A program made the position numbers and the translations under genes. The notes beneath the pieces are model-generated. The model did no database searches, was not told the origin of the DNA, and was given only the letters and a program-made list of their open reading frames with translations. A stretch of 56,148 bases of DNA from Candidatus Nomurabacteria bacterium GW2011_GWE1_32_28 (GTDB taxonomy: Bacteria > Patescibacteriota > Minisyncoccia > Phycocordibacterales > UBA9973): positions 1 through 56,148 of the forward strand of contig LBOM01000004.1 in NCBI GenBank assembly GCA_000989515.1, in the 5' to 3' direction. Shown here piece after piece: positions 14,958-25,147 of this stretch (position 1 is the first letter of the stretch; every line of letters starts with the position of its first letter).

Positions 14958-16751
14958 TTAACTATTCTCTCTTATATTAAGAATATCTGGTTCCTTCTGT
15001 TTCAAAAAGTCTTGAAAAAGTCCTTCCTGGTTGGATAGGCGATCGAAAGTTCCTTCTTGGACAATTCTTCCATACTCAAAAACGAAAATTCTATCGGTGT
15101 TTTTTAATGTTGTTAGTCGATGTGCAATTGTTATTGTAGTTTTGTCTTTGAATAATTGTTCAACATTTCTTTGAATCTTAGTTTCATTAGTGTTATCAAG
15201 AGCAGAGGTTGCCTCATCAAGTATCAATAATTCTGGTGATTTTAGTATCAGTCTTGCAATAGCTAGTCGTTGTTTTTGTCCACCGCTCAAGTTATTTCCA
15301 TTCTCCGCTACTCTTCCTACTAATCCTCCAAGTGAATTTTCTATCTCTTCATATAAATTTGCTAGTTTTGATGCTCTAATAACTTCTTCTTCTGTTATAT
15401 TTTCACGTTCACAGCCATAGATGATATTATCTCGTATAGTACCAGAAAATATATGCGTTTTTTGTGGTACATATGCAATAAGATCTGCGATTTCTTCTCT
15501 GTTTATCGTGGCTAAGTTTTTACCAAAGATTTCCACCTTACCTGAATAGCCATGAACTAGTCTTAAGAGAATTTTTATGAGTGTCGATTTACCGCAACCA
15601 GAGGCACCAGCTATGCCGATTTTCTCTCCATTTTTTATAGTAAAACTTATATCTTGCAAAACTGGCGAATCTTTATATTTGAAAGATAGATTATTAATCT
15701 CTATCGCAGTGGTATTGTTTGGGATAAGTTTTCCCCCATGATTTGCTTGGAAAGAAATATCTCTTGGTTGATTAAGTAAATCATATAAGTCATTTACCCT
15801 TATTGAACTCTCGTGAGCTTCGTCGAGTATACGATGAATCTCTCGCAATGGCCCCGTTATGCTCAAAAATAGAATTGAGTAAACTAAAATATCACCTTTT
15901 GTGATTATGCCTTGTGACGCAAGAAAAATCGATAATGAAATTACAAGAATATAGAAAAATCCTTCATTGAGATATTTTCCAGAATCAAATAACGCCATAA
16001 AAATATGGTGCCTTATTTCTTTTTTACGCATTCCTTCAGCAACTTCTTCAACTTTTTCTACTTCTTTGTTTTCAGTGTTTAATGCTCGCACAGTTTCAAT
16101 ACCACCCAGCATTTCAACGACTGTACCATCAATTTTCTCTTTACCACGCAATAAAGCAACACGTATTCCTTTTTGCGAAGAAACTTGCCACACGATAAGA
16201 AAAAGTCCTACTGGAATTACTAAAATCATCACCCCAGCTAGTAGCGGTTTTTGAATGAGTGCGATAGCTATTGCAGCTAATGCACTGAAGAAAGCAGGAA
16301 AGAAATCAAGAAATCCAAGTTTAATTATTTTTATCATTCCCTGTATTGATCTAAAAATTCTTCCGTGTAAAGAACCAATTTGTTGTTGATTAATGTTTGC
16401 AATATCTGTTTTAAGTAAGTGCTCAATGACATTTACTGTTTGTTTTTTATCTGTTTGCGTTGCTACATTCTCAACTAAGTATTTACGCACAACATTTAGA
16501 GCTTCACGCACAAGGATTATACCGATTATTAAAATAATAAATGGAGTAGCAATGCTTAAACCAATATGTTCTGTGCCAACAAGTTTATCTACCAAACGTC
16601 CTAAAATAACAGCAGGTAAGTTAGTTAAAACGCCAATGATCAACATGAGGAGAGAGGCAAAAACCAGAGCATTCTTCTCTGTCCTTTCCATGAGTCCAAA
16701 AGTGCGCTTAAATCCATTCATTATTTCAGAGAATTCTTTGTTTATGGTCAT
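14958..16751 (-). CDS. ABC exporter, fused membrane and ATPase domains (MsbA/MDR type)
   Basis: 597 residues. Residues ~25-320 form a six-helix transmembrane domain; ~350-590 a nucleotide-binding domain with Walker A GASGCGKST, Q-loop YVPQKTHIFSGT, signature LSGGQKQR, Walker B LLILDEATSALD and H-loop TIAHRLTT. It works as a homodimer (or heterodimer) exporting lipids, peptides or drugs; the substrate cannot be read from the sequence. Last gene of the minus-strand operon beginning with the helicase (29 bp after the cysteine-rich gene). It could be the original neighbour of the integrated region or an export arm of the operon. Confidence 0.9.
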   Translation of the reverse strand: MTINKEFSEIMNGFKRTFGLMERTEKNALVFASLLMLIIGVLTNLPAVILGRLVDKLVGTEHIGLSIATPFIILIIGIILVREALNVVRKYLVENVATQTDKKQTVNVIEHLLKTDIANINQQQIGSLHGRIFRSIQGMIKIIKLGFLDFFPAFFSALAAIAIALIQKPLLAGVMILVIPVGLFLIVWQVSSQKGIRVALLRGKEKIDGTVVEMLGGIETVRALNTENKEVEKVEEVAEGMRKKEIRHHIFMALFDSGKYLNEGFFYILVISLSIFLASQGIITKGDILVYSILFLSITGPLREIHRILDEAHESSIRVNDLYDLLNQPRDISFQANHGGKLIPNNTTAIEINNLSFKYKDSPVLQDISFTIKNGEKIGIAGASGCGKSTLIKILLRLVHGYSGKVEIFGKNLATINREEIADLIAYVPQKTHIFSGTIRDNIIYGCERENITEEEVIRASKLANLYEEIENSLGGLVGRVAENGNNLSGGQKQRLAIARLILKSPELLILDEATSALDNTNETKIQRNVEQLFKDKTTITIAHRLTTLKNTDRIFVFEYGRIVQEGTFDRLSNQEGLFQDFLKQKEPDILNIRENS

Positions 16752-16780
16752 AAAAGACTTTTTTGCTTAATCACTTAAAT

Positions 16781-18535
16781 TTAATAAACTTCTTGCTGAT
16801 AACATTTCTCGCAGTAAACTATTTCTGGCCGATCTGGTGCGTAACTTGTTTCAAATTCTACTTCGCAATTTTTATCACCATGTAAATGATTTTGTTTATT
16901 GCACATACATTGCCTATGCCAAAGCTTCAAAGGATTTCTCTGTTTTAATCTTTGAAAGTGTCGACAATTCGGGCACAATCTAGGTAAAGGTAAATTCATT
17001 CTGCGATAAAATATTAAATCTTCAGGTAAAATTCTAAAAGCAGTCATACAGTTCTCTTTACAATTTCCTTTATGTTCACAACCAATTACTTCATCTAATA
17101 TAGAATCATTTATTTCAGTAATGGAATCTGGAATTTCTTCAGAATTTTTTGTTATTCCATAATTTCTCTTATCGTGTTCTCTCCAGTTATAACCATTTTC
17201 CTTAGCTTGATTTTGATTTAAAAAGAAATATTCTTGGGCAGTAGTTTCATTATAGCCGAATGGTGAAAGTTCAATAGGAAAAAACTCCCCATATTTATAT
17301 ACTCTGCCCTTTTTGTCCACATAAGGCATATTATTCATATGTTTTATTATTTTTGGTATGAGTTCTTCGTATTCCTCTTTAGTGTACTGTTTATTTAAAA
17401 TACAATATTTTTTCTTCTTTAATCCAACACAACCAAAAATATATGATGATCCAGGAACGGTAATACTGTAGTTTGCATTATTCGTATTCATCCAATTCCC
17501 CCAACCAAATTTACAATTAGATAATCCATCTCCAGACTGCAAACATTCATATACTAATTCAATATTATCTCCGTAATGAGTAAAATCATAGGTAGTTCTT
17601 ACGGGGCCATTAGAAACAAAAGAACAAAATTTTGAATCTTCTAAGTTAGCAGCGCCAAAGCATGATTTAGAGTTTTTAGAACGTTCCAAGTAATCACCCG
17701 TTACATTTGAATTCTGAACTCCAAAATAGTATCTCTTAGGAAATTCCTTCCAAAACTCATGTGCTTTTTCTTTCAGTAAGGTAATATTTTTGTGGGAATC
17801 TACTCCAAAAGATTTTAACTTATTCTCATATTCTTCTTTAGAATATGGTTCATTAAAAATATGATAGCTTTTCTTGTGCAAATTTACACAACCAAAACAA
17901 TTATTACAACCTCTTAGCCCAAATGAGAAAGATACTTCTACACAATCCTCGCAATTTTGCGAGAAAAGAGTCTGATAACAATTTATACAAGTCACTATTT
18001 CATAGCAAAGTTCGCACTTTCTGGCCATAGTAATATCTTGGGAATCTTTATCATAAAAAGCTCCGCTACCATATGAAACATTTTCGTCATAAGTTCCATC
18101 ATGTAGTAGATAACAATTTCTCATGTCATTTGCCATGTTGCAATATTGAGAATTAACCATAGTAGTGCCAAAAGCAAAGAGATTAGGAGCGGGAACTTTA
18201 TTAAAAAGCTCAAAAAGTTGAGTTATAAAAGGCTTAGAGAAATCTATATCTTCTGCATAATCCAAGGCATCCCATTTATCACTCCACCAACATTTATCGC
18301 AATAGACAACATTGTTTAAATCTTTGTTGTAAATAGAAATTATTTTTTTACCACATAAACCGCACTCTCTATTATGAAGGCCCCTTTCATTGCGCCAGGC
18401 TAAACGCCTTTGTAGACGACAATTGGAGCAAAAAGTTGGTGGTGGAACATTTACCTTCTCGTAAAACCCAAAATCATCTGACTCAATAGTGAAGTCTATT
18501 TTACAATTCTGGCAGTTTTTAGTTTCTGATTCCAT
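16781..18535 (-). CDS. Cysteine-rich zinc-ribbon protein with duplicated end modules
   Basis: 584 residues with many CxxC pairs. The N-terminal module (VPPPTFCSNCRLQRRLAWRNE..REC, ~30-60) and the C-terminal module (LPLPRLCPNCRHFQRLKQRN..RQC, ~535-565) are clear copies of each other. Between them is a long stretch where Cys, Asn and aromatic residues recur every ~20-25 residues (CELCYEIVTCINCYQ, NCEDCVEVSFSFG, CNNCFGCVNL), suggesting a beta-solenoid. Two KK.Y.I.N..Y.KEEYE motifs (~218 and ~378) also look duplicated. I recall similar proteins as hypothetical in Parcubacteria; function unknown. 42 bp after the DUF2130 gene. Confidence 0.7.
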   Translation of the reverse strand: MESETKNCQNCKIDFTIESDDFGFYEKVNVPPPTFCSNCRLQRRLAWRNERGLHNRECGLCGKKIISIYNKDLNNVVYCDKCWWSDKWDALDYAEDIDFSKPFITQLFELFNKVPAPNLFAFGTTMVNSQYCNMANDMRNCYLLHDGTYDENVSYGSGAFYDKDSQDITMARKCELCYEIVTCINCYQTLFSQNCEDCVEVSFSFGLRGCNNCFGCVNLHKKSYHIFNEPYSKEEYENKLKSFGVDSHKNITLLKEKAHEFWKEFPKRYYFGVQNSNVTGDYLERSKNSKSCFGAANLEDSKFCSFVSNGPVRTTYDFTHYGDNIELVYECLQSGDGLSNCKFGWGNWMNTNNANYSITVPGSSYIFGCVGLKKKKYCILNKQYTKEEYEELIPKIIKHMNNMPYVDKKGRVYKYGEFFPIELSPFGYNETTAQEYFFLNQNQAKENGYNWREHDKRNYGITKNSEEIPDSITEINDSILDEVIGCEHKGNCKENCMTAFRILPEDLIFYRRMNLPLPRLCPNCRHFQRLKQRNPLKLWHRQCMCNKQNHLHGDKNCEVEFETSYAPDRPEIVYCEKCYQQEVY

Positions 18536-18577
18536 TAGTGGATTATAATAATTAAAGTTACTAATATTCCCATAAAA

Positions 18578-20086
18578 TTATTCGTCCCCTTCACCCAACT
18601 CTAATCTTTTTATCTGTGGCAAGGCTACTAACCCACTCAAGTCTCCATACATGCCAACTGTATTAGTAATTACTTTTTTAATTTGTTTTTCTCTTTCTGA
18701 CCAGATTTTTTCGTAGGCTAACCTTTCTTTCTTTAATCCGTTATCCATACCAGTAAAAGCTTCAACTATCGCTTCCACCCTTTGTTTAAACTCTACACCT
18801 GTTAAATATGTGTAAAGTATTTCCATTTTATCGTTTTTGCCAACGGACATTGTTTTTTCCCTTGTTACAGATTCTAAATTTACTCGCAAGGCAGTCGCAA
18901 GGGCTGTAGCAAGTTTTATATCACAAATCCATACACCGTCACGAAAACCAAAGCCTTTGATATCTCCTGGTAATGTAATAGAAACTATGACAGCAATTTC
19001 AGCTTTCATGATCCTTTGATCATCTTTTAATTTCTGTATCCATCCTTCGCTCCACGCTTTGGTTTTTTTTGATTCCCACACAATCTGACCACAATATTTA
19101 CCAGATTGATTCTGAACCTTTTGTATAATATCAGCTCCACTCACCCCTTTCGGAACTGGAGATATGTCATCAAAAGAAAACTCAGATCTTAAAATGTCCT
19201 CCAACTCAAGCTCCAACACTTCTCCCTGTGTTTGTTGTGAACCTTGTTCAAGCTTGCGAGAAAGTTCGTCTTTTGCCTTAGTAGCATCAGTTAAACGTTT
19301 CTCTAGTTGTGCAATAATATATTTCTGTTCTTCATTTGCCTTTTTACTAGCTTCTTCTATTATTTGTTTTCTTTCTATATCCAACTGTCTTTGTTTTTCC
19401 AACTCAAAGTTTTGTTTATCTTCTTCGAGTTTATTTTTCTCTTTGCGTAAATCCAGTTCTTTTTTGTTTGCTTCTTTTAATTTAATATCTTTCTCCTCTA
19501 ATTGTTCCTGAAGCATTTTCTTGTCTGCTTCCTTTTCTTTTTCTGCTTCCTCTATTTGTTTTAATAATTTTATTGAATCTCTCTCACTTTGTTTTACCGC
19601 ACGAGCAAAAGCTTCCTGCTCTATCCCCTTACGCTCAGCATCAATTATTTTTGCTTTTTCTACTTCAAAATTTTTCTTTTCATCCTCAAATTTCTGCCTA
19701 ATTGCACGAGCTTTTAAAGATTCAGTGTTTGCCTCATCCAACTTTTTATCTTTTTCTTTCATTTGCTCTTCTAATAGTTTAACTTCAGCTGCTGTTTTCT
19801 TTTCAGCTGCTGTTTGTGCTTCTTTCCAGAGTGTAATTTTTTCCACTGCAAGTTTTTCTGCCACCTTTTTACTAACTTCACTCTGTGTGTTTTTCTGCAA
19901 TTCTTCTAGTTTTGCTTTTTGTTCCTCTATTTCTTTTCTCTCTTTTGCCATTTCTATTTCCTTTAGCTTGTTTTCTTCACTAATTTCCTTCTTTATATTT
20001 TCTTCAATTTGATGCGTTAATACATCATCAATTGATATTGCTGTTTTACAATTGGGACAGATAATATTTTTTGTGTTATTTTTCAT
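18578..20086 (-). CDS. DUF2130 protein: zinc ribbon, long coiled coil, nuclease-like C-domain
   Basis: 502 residues. The N-terminus has a single CPNCK ribbon half; residues ~30-280 are one long, Lys/Glu-rich coiled coil; the C-terminal ~210 residues match DUF2130. Within it, GADIIQKV, then 15 or so residues, then IVWESKKTKAWSEGW gives the D..ExK order of PD-(D/E)XK nucleases, and DQRIMKAEIAVIVS, GVWICDIKLATALA follow. It may be a DNA nuclease tethered by a coiled coil; the catalytic reading is inference. 12 bp after the helicase gene, so the same mRNA. Confidence 0.8.
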   Translation of the reverse strand: MKNNTKNIICPNCKTAISIDDVLTHQIEENIKKEISEENKLKEIEMAKERKEIEEQKAKLEELQKNTQSEVSKKVAEKLAVEKITLWKEAQTAAEKKTAAEVKLLEEQMKEKDKKLDEANTESLKARAIRQKFEDEKKNFEVEKAKIIDAERKGIEQEAFARAVKQSERDSIKLLKQIEEAEKEKEADKKMLQEQLEEKDIKLKEANKKELDLRKEKNKLEEDKQNFELEKQRQLDIERKQIIEEASKKANEEQKYIIAQLEKRLTDATKAKDELSRKLEQGSQQTQGEVLELELEDILRSEFSFDDISPVPKGVSGADIIQKVQNQSGKYCGQIVWESKKTKAWSEGWIQKLKDDQRIMKAEIAVIVSITLPGDIKGFGFRDGVWICDIKLATALATALRVNLESVTREKTMSVGKNDKMEILYTYLTGVEFKQRVEAIVEAFTGMDNGLKKERLAYEKIWSEREKQIKKVITNTVGMYGDLSGLVALPQIKRLELGEGDE

Positions 20087-20098
20087 ATTTTTTAATTT

Positions 20099-23000
20099 CT
20101 ACTTAATGTCTACTACCGCAAGATTTAATAATGGGCCCTGTTTAGTAACAGTACCTTTTTCAATCATTTCGTCCACTAAGTCTTTTACTCGATCACTTTC
20201 TTCTGGATCTACTCGATTAATACCAAACAATGGTTTTAAACTTTGAATCATATTGTCATAAGCAAGTCCGAATTGATTTTTAATTAAATATTTAATAGCA
20301 TTTTTAATTTCAATGGAGCTAATTTGATTTAATTGTCTTTCAACACCATCTCCAGGTGTTCTAAAATTTGTATATTTTTTATTTGGATTAAAAAGAAAAC
20401 ACTTATCCTTTTTACTTTTACTTTTTTCTATTTCCTTATTACTTATCGCTATTTTTATTGCTCTATCAAAATTATTTTGAATATTTGAACCAACACGTCC
20501 TACTTTAGTTAACTCTCTTATTCTATCTAACAACATATCGTTGATAATCGGCCCCTCATCTTCAACAATAGAACTAATAACTCCAGCAAGTTCGTATACT
20601 TTATTAGTTTCCATAACCATTTTACGATTACATCTAGTTTTAGTTTTTTGATATGGAACACCTGCCCTTTTCTGGATTATAGGAACAGATATTAATTCAT
20701 CTCCAATATCATCATCGTGTTTATTTTTATCTTCTTTTATCTGAACATTTTTACTTGCATGATTATTTATTGCACGATTTACACTTTCGATAAGGATGTT
20801 TGTAGTCATTTCTCGGTTTCTAAACCAATCTGTAGACCAAACTCTATGTAATTTCCATCCCATACCTTCTAAAATTTCCTGCCTTAATATATCCCTATCT
20901 CTTGCTGATCGTGAACTATGATAAGATGCCCCATCACATTCTATACCTATGGCGTATCCTGTTGGATTCTTTGGATCTCTTACAGCTAAATCAATCTTGA
21001 AAGATCCTACACCTACTTGTGGATCAACTTTAAAACCCCTTAATTCTAATTCACGCTGAACAGAATCCTCAAAATCATTTGTTTCTTCACCTAATAAACG
21101 AGCAGGATCTTTAGCTTCATTTAAATAACCAGTTTCAGCATATTGAATATAATTTTTTAATCCAACCGCTCCCTTGTTTTCTGGATTTATTCCTCCTAAC
21201 TCTGATGACCTAACAGATGTAACTAAAACCGTTTTCCATTTAGCTCTAGTTACTAAAACATTTAATCTTCTCCAACCACCCTCGGTGTTAATTGGGCCAA
21301 AATTTAATGTCATTTTACCATCTTGAGCCTTTGCATATCCCACACTAATAATTATTACATCTCGTTCATCACCCTGAACATTCTCTAGAGATTTTACAAA
21401 GAATGCATCATTATTTTCAGAATCAAGAAATGGCAGTAACTCTTTATGGGATTGTAATTCTTCTTCAAGTGCATCTTCAATGGCTTCTTTTTGTGAAGAG
21501 TTTAACGAAACTACTCCTAGCGATTTTTCTGGTTCTGATTTGAAATGTTTTATAATAAGTTTTGCAACGTGACGAGCTTCTTTCCTATTTACTCTACTAC
21601 CACCTCTGTCCCATATTCCGTCAGGTACATATTCTAGTATTACTCCAGTTTTCTTATCATCGGTGTTTATTGGTGATGGAAATGTTATTAGATTATTCTC
21701 ATAGTAATAATGGTTTGAGAAATTAATTAATCTTTCATCTCGACTTCTATAATGCCACCTAAGATCTGTCTCCTGGAAAAAAGGAACTGAGGCTTTGCAA
21801 TCATTAAGTAAAGATTCGAGTTCCTCTACTTGTTGGTCATCCCATTCATCTGAATCATTTGTTATATTAGTTCTAAAAAAAGAAGTAGGTGGTAACTGGT
21901 TTGAATCTCCAGCCACAATAACTTGCTTTGCTCTTAATATTGAAGGTATTGCTTCTGGTGTTGGTAATTGTGATGCCTCATCGAATATAACAATATCAAA
22001 ATTAAAAGCTCCAGGCTTTAAAAAGGTTGATACAGATAATGGGCTCATTAAAAAACATGGTTTAAGAGCTTGTAAAACTTGTGGAATTTCATTAAAAAGA
22101 ACCCTAAGAGGTTTAAGACGTTTCTTTTTTTCCATCTCTTTCCTTAGGATCCCCACACCATTTGAATTACCACCCATAGTATTGGCTGTTTTAACTTGTC
22201 TAGCAATTTTAGCTGGTTCAGCAATAGTGTTGATTGCTGTAAGACGCATAACTTTTTCATCCAGTATTTTAAATTTATTTATTAAATTTCTTTGAGAGTC
22301 TCCAGAAAATTCACTGAGAATCGGTTTTGAGTGAATAATAAAACTAATCCATAATGAATAAAATCTCTTCTCAAAAACCTCGGGAGCGTTTGATATAGTT
22401 TTACTATCTAATTTGTGTAAAAAAGGAAGCAAAGAATGATTTGCGCAATGATTTAATATACGCGAAATAATCTGCCAGTCTCTAACTTCTGATTGATTTA
22501 AATTGTCTTGTATCGTTTGAACTGAATTCTGAACATCATCCAGGCTATTATTTTCAATTTTTATTTGTCCCATAAAACCTTCTGGCCAATATTCTGAAAT
22601 AATCTTTTGAATATCTTCTATTTCTTTTTTATTTGAATCTAAGGTATCTACCAACCCAGCAAAATTATTTGAGATTTTTTTATCAAAAACTGGATTTTTA
22701 ACAAATTGTGTATTTGTGTTTTGCTCCCATCTTTTAATAGCTACTACAGATTCATATTGCTGTTGTATATATAAAATACTTTCAAAAGTAACCGTTTGTG
22801 CATTTAATATATTTGAGGGTATTTTTTCTAGCTTTAGTACTAAATCATCCTCACTAGAGATTAACTGCTGAGCTTTAGTGATTGCCTCTTCTAAATGACC
22901 ACTAGTCACATTAGTTATTTTATCCAATACCCCTTTACATTTTTTCCTATCTTTAAAGAAACGTAAACTTAGCTTGGAATACCAATCTGGATATGTTTCT

Positions 23001-24811
23001 TTATATTTATTAATAATATCTAGAATTTCTTGTGGAGATTGTGATGTTAATGAATAAAATTCATCTTTATATTTATTCCTTTTTTGTAAAACGTCTACAC
23101 ACTCAATCACTTCATTCAGTCTTATTTCTAATTCTTCAACACTTTTTTTGTTCCAATCTGTTGGTAAATCGTTTATTTTTGTAAGTAATTTAAAAATTTG
23201 TGTTGATGTAAAAAGATCGGGTATTGATAAATCAATATTTTTAAAAAAATTAGTTTTTATTATTTCTTCTTGCACAACTTCACAAAAAGTGATTATTTTA
23301 TTTAAATACATTCCTAAATTTTCTAGAGTATTTAAATCTACACCTTCCGACTTCATGCCACGCAATGGATGATTATCTCTCCCAAGAAACAATTCCGCAT
23401 TATCACTCACCTCCCTAAGCACATCCACCGTTTGTTCTAGTTCCTTAAAAGACACATTTCCAATATCTACCCATGGTAATGGAGCTTTATTAATGAGAGG
23501 AATATTATTTAATTTTTCAAACTTTCCATAAGCATTAAATAAACTAATCGAAAGAGAGTTTTGTGAATCATGTAAAGATTTAACATACTCATTGAGTGAA
23601 TTTCTGCTTTCAACCAATTTATTAATATCTTCATCAATATTATTTGCTATCTTGATATCATCATATATTTCAAGTGTTCGCTTAAGTTCGTCAATAACTT
23701 TCCTTTTCCCTGATTTAACACCATGAGCTTCTAAACAATATTGACCCAAACCAATAGATTGAAGTCTATTATGAACCACATTTAAGGCAGCCATTTTAGC
23801 ACTTACAAATAACACTTTCTTTTTTTGACCAAGTGCATTAGCTATAATAGATGTTATAGTCTGACTCTTCCCTGTGCCTGGGGGGCCATGTATAACAAGA
23901 TTTGCATTTTGTGATGCCATAGTAATTGCTCTAAGTTGACTTGAGTCGGCCTTAACAACAGGGACTGGAACAATTTGTGGAGTTTGTAATTCATCTAACT
24001 TATCGTCAAGACCAATGTTCTCAATTGCTTCACTATTTAAATGAGCAATAGCTTGAACTAAAGTATTGTTTCTTGCTTGAGAATCTAATAATTTCAGATC
24101 TTGATATATTGCTAGGGTTTCAAAGCTAAATATTCCAAGCCAAGCACGTTTTGTAACTTTCCATCCATTTGCTTTTACTTGATCTTCAATTGATTTCAAA
24201 TAGTCATCAACTTTATCAAAGTCAAAATCTTCAGGAATTTCTGGTATATTAATTTCTTCTCGTTCTTTTAAATAAAATCTAATGGCAGGATTTATAATCA
24301 CATCTTCATCCGACATTATTAAATTCATTGGTTTACTTGAACCTTTAAATTCAAGATTACAAGGAACCATTATTAGAGGACTTTCAGATTTTCCCATTAA
24401 TACATCCTCCCATTCCAAACAACCCATGGCTAAATACAGAGTATTTACGCCTCGTTCGTTCATAGTAAGTTGAGAATTATCAAACAATTTTCTCATCTTC
24501 TTGCGAAGATCGCTCAGACTTGAATATATAAAATCTAAATCACCTTCATGAAAAATGTATTCTTCATTTTCAACAGGAGTTTCTTCATCGGTAGAAATAA
24601 TTCTTTTGGGCTTTTTTTGAACAAAAGGTAATTTCAAAATACTACTGTCAGTTAGTAGCGTTTTTGTAAGATTACTTAAATCTGGAGAGTTAATTTCAAG
24701 TTTTGCTGTTCGTGACCGATTAAGACCTAAAAGTGGGTTCGACTTTGAAACATCAATAAGCCGTTCTTGCCACCTCTTCAAAATTATTCCCATTTGTTCT
24801 GGAATAGGCAT
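20099..24811 (-). CDS. DUF4011/SF1 helicase with Vsr-like nuclease and DUF3320 domains
   Basis: 1570 residues. N-terminal DUF4011 (WQERLIDVSKSNPLLGLNR..), Walker A IHGPPGTGKSQT at ~307-316, a large helical insertion, Walker B FDEASQL (~945) and GDSNQLPP (~965), C-terminal helicase motifs VQGDERDVIIISVGYA and NVLVTRAKW, then a restriction-endonuclease-like domain of the MTES_1575/Vsr type (ELRGFKVDPQVGVGSFKIDL, IGIECDGASYHSSRSARDRD, ~1240-1335) and a DUF3320-like tail (~1400-1480). Helicase-nuclease giants of this family occur in defence islands. First gene of the operon, with a TATAAT about 22 bases before its ATG. Target and trigger are unknown. Confidence 0.88.
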   Translation of the reverse strand: MPIPEQMGIILKRWQERLIDVSKSNPLLGLNRSRTAKLEINSPDLSNLTKTLLTDSSILKLPFVQKKPKRIISTDEETPVENEEYIFHEGDLDFIYSSLSDLRKKMRKLFDNSQLTMNERGVNTLYLAMGCLEWEDVLMGKSESPLIMVPCNLEFKGSSKPMNLIMSDEDVIINPAIRFYLKEREEINIPEIPEDFDFDKVDDYLKSIEDQVKANGWKVTKRAWLGIFSFETLAIYQDLKLLDSQARNNTLVQAIAHLNSEAIENIGLDDKLDELQTPQIVPVPVVKADSSQLRAITMASQNANLVIHGPPGTGKSQTITSIIANALGQKKKVLFVSAKMAALNVVHNRLQSIGLGQYCLEAHGVKSGKRKVIDELKRTLEIYDDIKIANNIDEDINKLVESRNSLNEYVKSLHDSQNSLSISLFNAYGKFEKLNNIPLINKAPLPWVDIGNVSFKELEQTVDVLREVSDNAELFLGRDNHPLRGMKSEGVDLNTLENLGMYLNKIITFCEVVQEEIIKTNFFKNIDLSIPDLFTSTQIFKLLTKINDLPTDWNKKSVEELEIRLNEVIECVDVLQKRNKYKDEFYSLTSQSPQEILDIINKYKETYPDWYSKLSLRFFKDRKKCKGVLDKITNVTSGHLEEAITKAQQLISSEDDLVLKLEKIPSNILNAQTVTFESILYIQQQYESVVAIKRWEQNTNTQFVKNPVFDKKISNNFAGLVDTLDSNKKEIEDIQKIISEYWPEGFMGQIKIENNSLDDVQNSVQTIQDNLNQSEVRDWQIISRILNHCANHSLLPFLHKLDSKTISNAPEVFEKRFYSLWISFIIHSKPILSEFSGDSQRNLINKFKILDEKVMRLTAINTIAEPAKIARQVKTANTMGGNSNGVGILRKEMEKKKRLKPLRVLFNEIPQVLQALKPCFLMSPLSVSTFLKPGAFNFDIVIFDEASQLPTPEAIPSILRAKQVIVAGDSNQLPPTSFFRTNITNDSDEWDDQQVEELESLLNDCKASVPFFQETDLRWHYRSRDERLINFSNHYYYENNLITFPSPINTDDKKTGVILEYVPDGIWDRGGSRVNRKEARHVAKLIIKHFKSEPEKSLGVVSLNSSQKEAIEDALEEELQSHKELLPFLDSENNDAFFVKSLENVQGDERDVIIISVGYAKAQDGKMTLNFGPINTEGGWRRLNVLVTRAKWKTVLVTSVRSSELGGINPENKGAVGLKNYIQYAETGYLNEAKDPARLLGEETNDFEDSVQRELELRGFKVDPQVGVGSFKIDLAVRDPKNPTGYAIGIECDGASYHSSRSARDRDILRQEILEGMGWKLHRVWSTDWFRNREMTTNILIESVNRAINNHASKNVQIKEDKNKHDDDIGDELISVPIIQKRAGVPYQKTKTRCNRKMVMETNKVYELAGVISSIVEDEGPIINDMLLDRIRELTKVGRVGSNIQNNFDRAIKIAISNKEIEKSKSKKDKCFLFNPNKKYTNFRTPGDGVERQLNQISSIEIKNAIKYLIKNQFGLAYDNMIQSLKPLFGINRVDPEESDRVKDLVDEMIEKGTVTKQGPLLNLAVVDIK

Positions 24812-24905
24812 AAAATTTATTTGCTGAGTTTTAATTATATTAACTTATATTAAAACTTTGTTTATTCTACCACTTTTAGCTTTATTTTAATAGTGATTTT
24901 TAGAC

Positions 24906-24950
24906 AGCAAAAAACTAGCAAGAATACCAATTCTTGCTAGTTAAGTTGCT
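24906..24950. repeat. Palindrome, probable terminator, upstream of the helicase operon
   Basis: Perfect 12-bp arms AACTAGCAAGAA (24913-24924) and TTCTTGCTAGTT (24931-24942), extended by AGCAA/TTGCT outside. It lies ahead of the helicase promoter on the minus strand and would stop transcription coming from 25148. Confidence 0.6.
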
Positions 24951-25127
24951 TTAAATATGATCATTGGATACCTTTTTGAGCCGTTTAAACCCATAATCCA
25001 CTCCTGTTTTAAGTAGAGGAGGAAGTTCTATTATAAACTCAAAAGGAATCTGTTTTAAGGCTATATTGTTGTCTGAATAATGTCGTGTTGTGTTCGTAGA
25101 GTGCCGATTGATAGCGACATAAGTAAA
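24951..25127 (-). other. Possible gene remnant
   Basis: A minus-strand frame without start codon reads YVAINRHSTNTTRHYSDNN and then IPFEFIIELPPLLKTG before the stop at 24951. The HSTNTTRHY piece resembles the end of tyrosine recombinases (GHS..TT..Y), which would mean a remnant of an older integrase, but the match is short. The rest of 24812-25147 has only the palindrome and the helicase promoter. Confidence 0.2.
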
Positions 25128-25147
25128 ATATAACAGAAACTTAAAAC

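Noticed and set aside
19164-20012. Plus-strand ORFs opposite the DUF2130 gene
   Set aside because: Ser/Phe-rich shadow of the Lys/Glu coiled coil read on the other strand.
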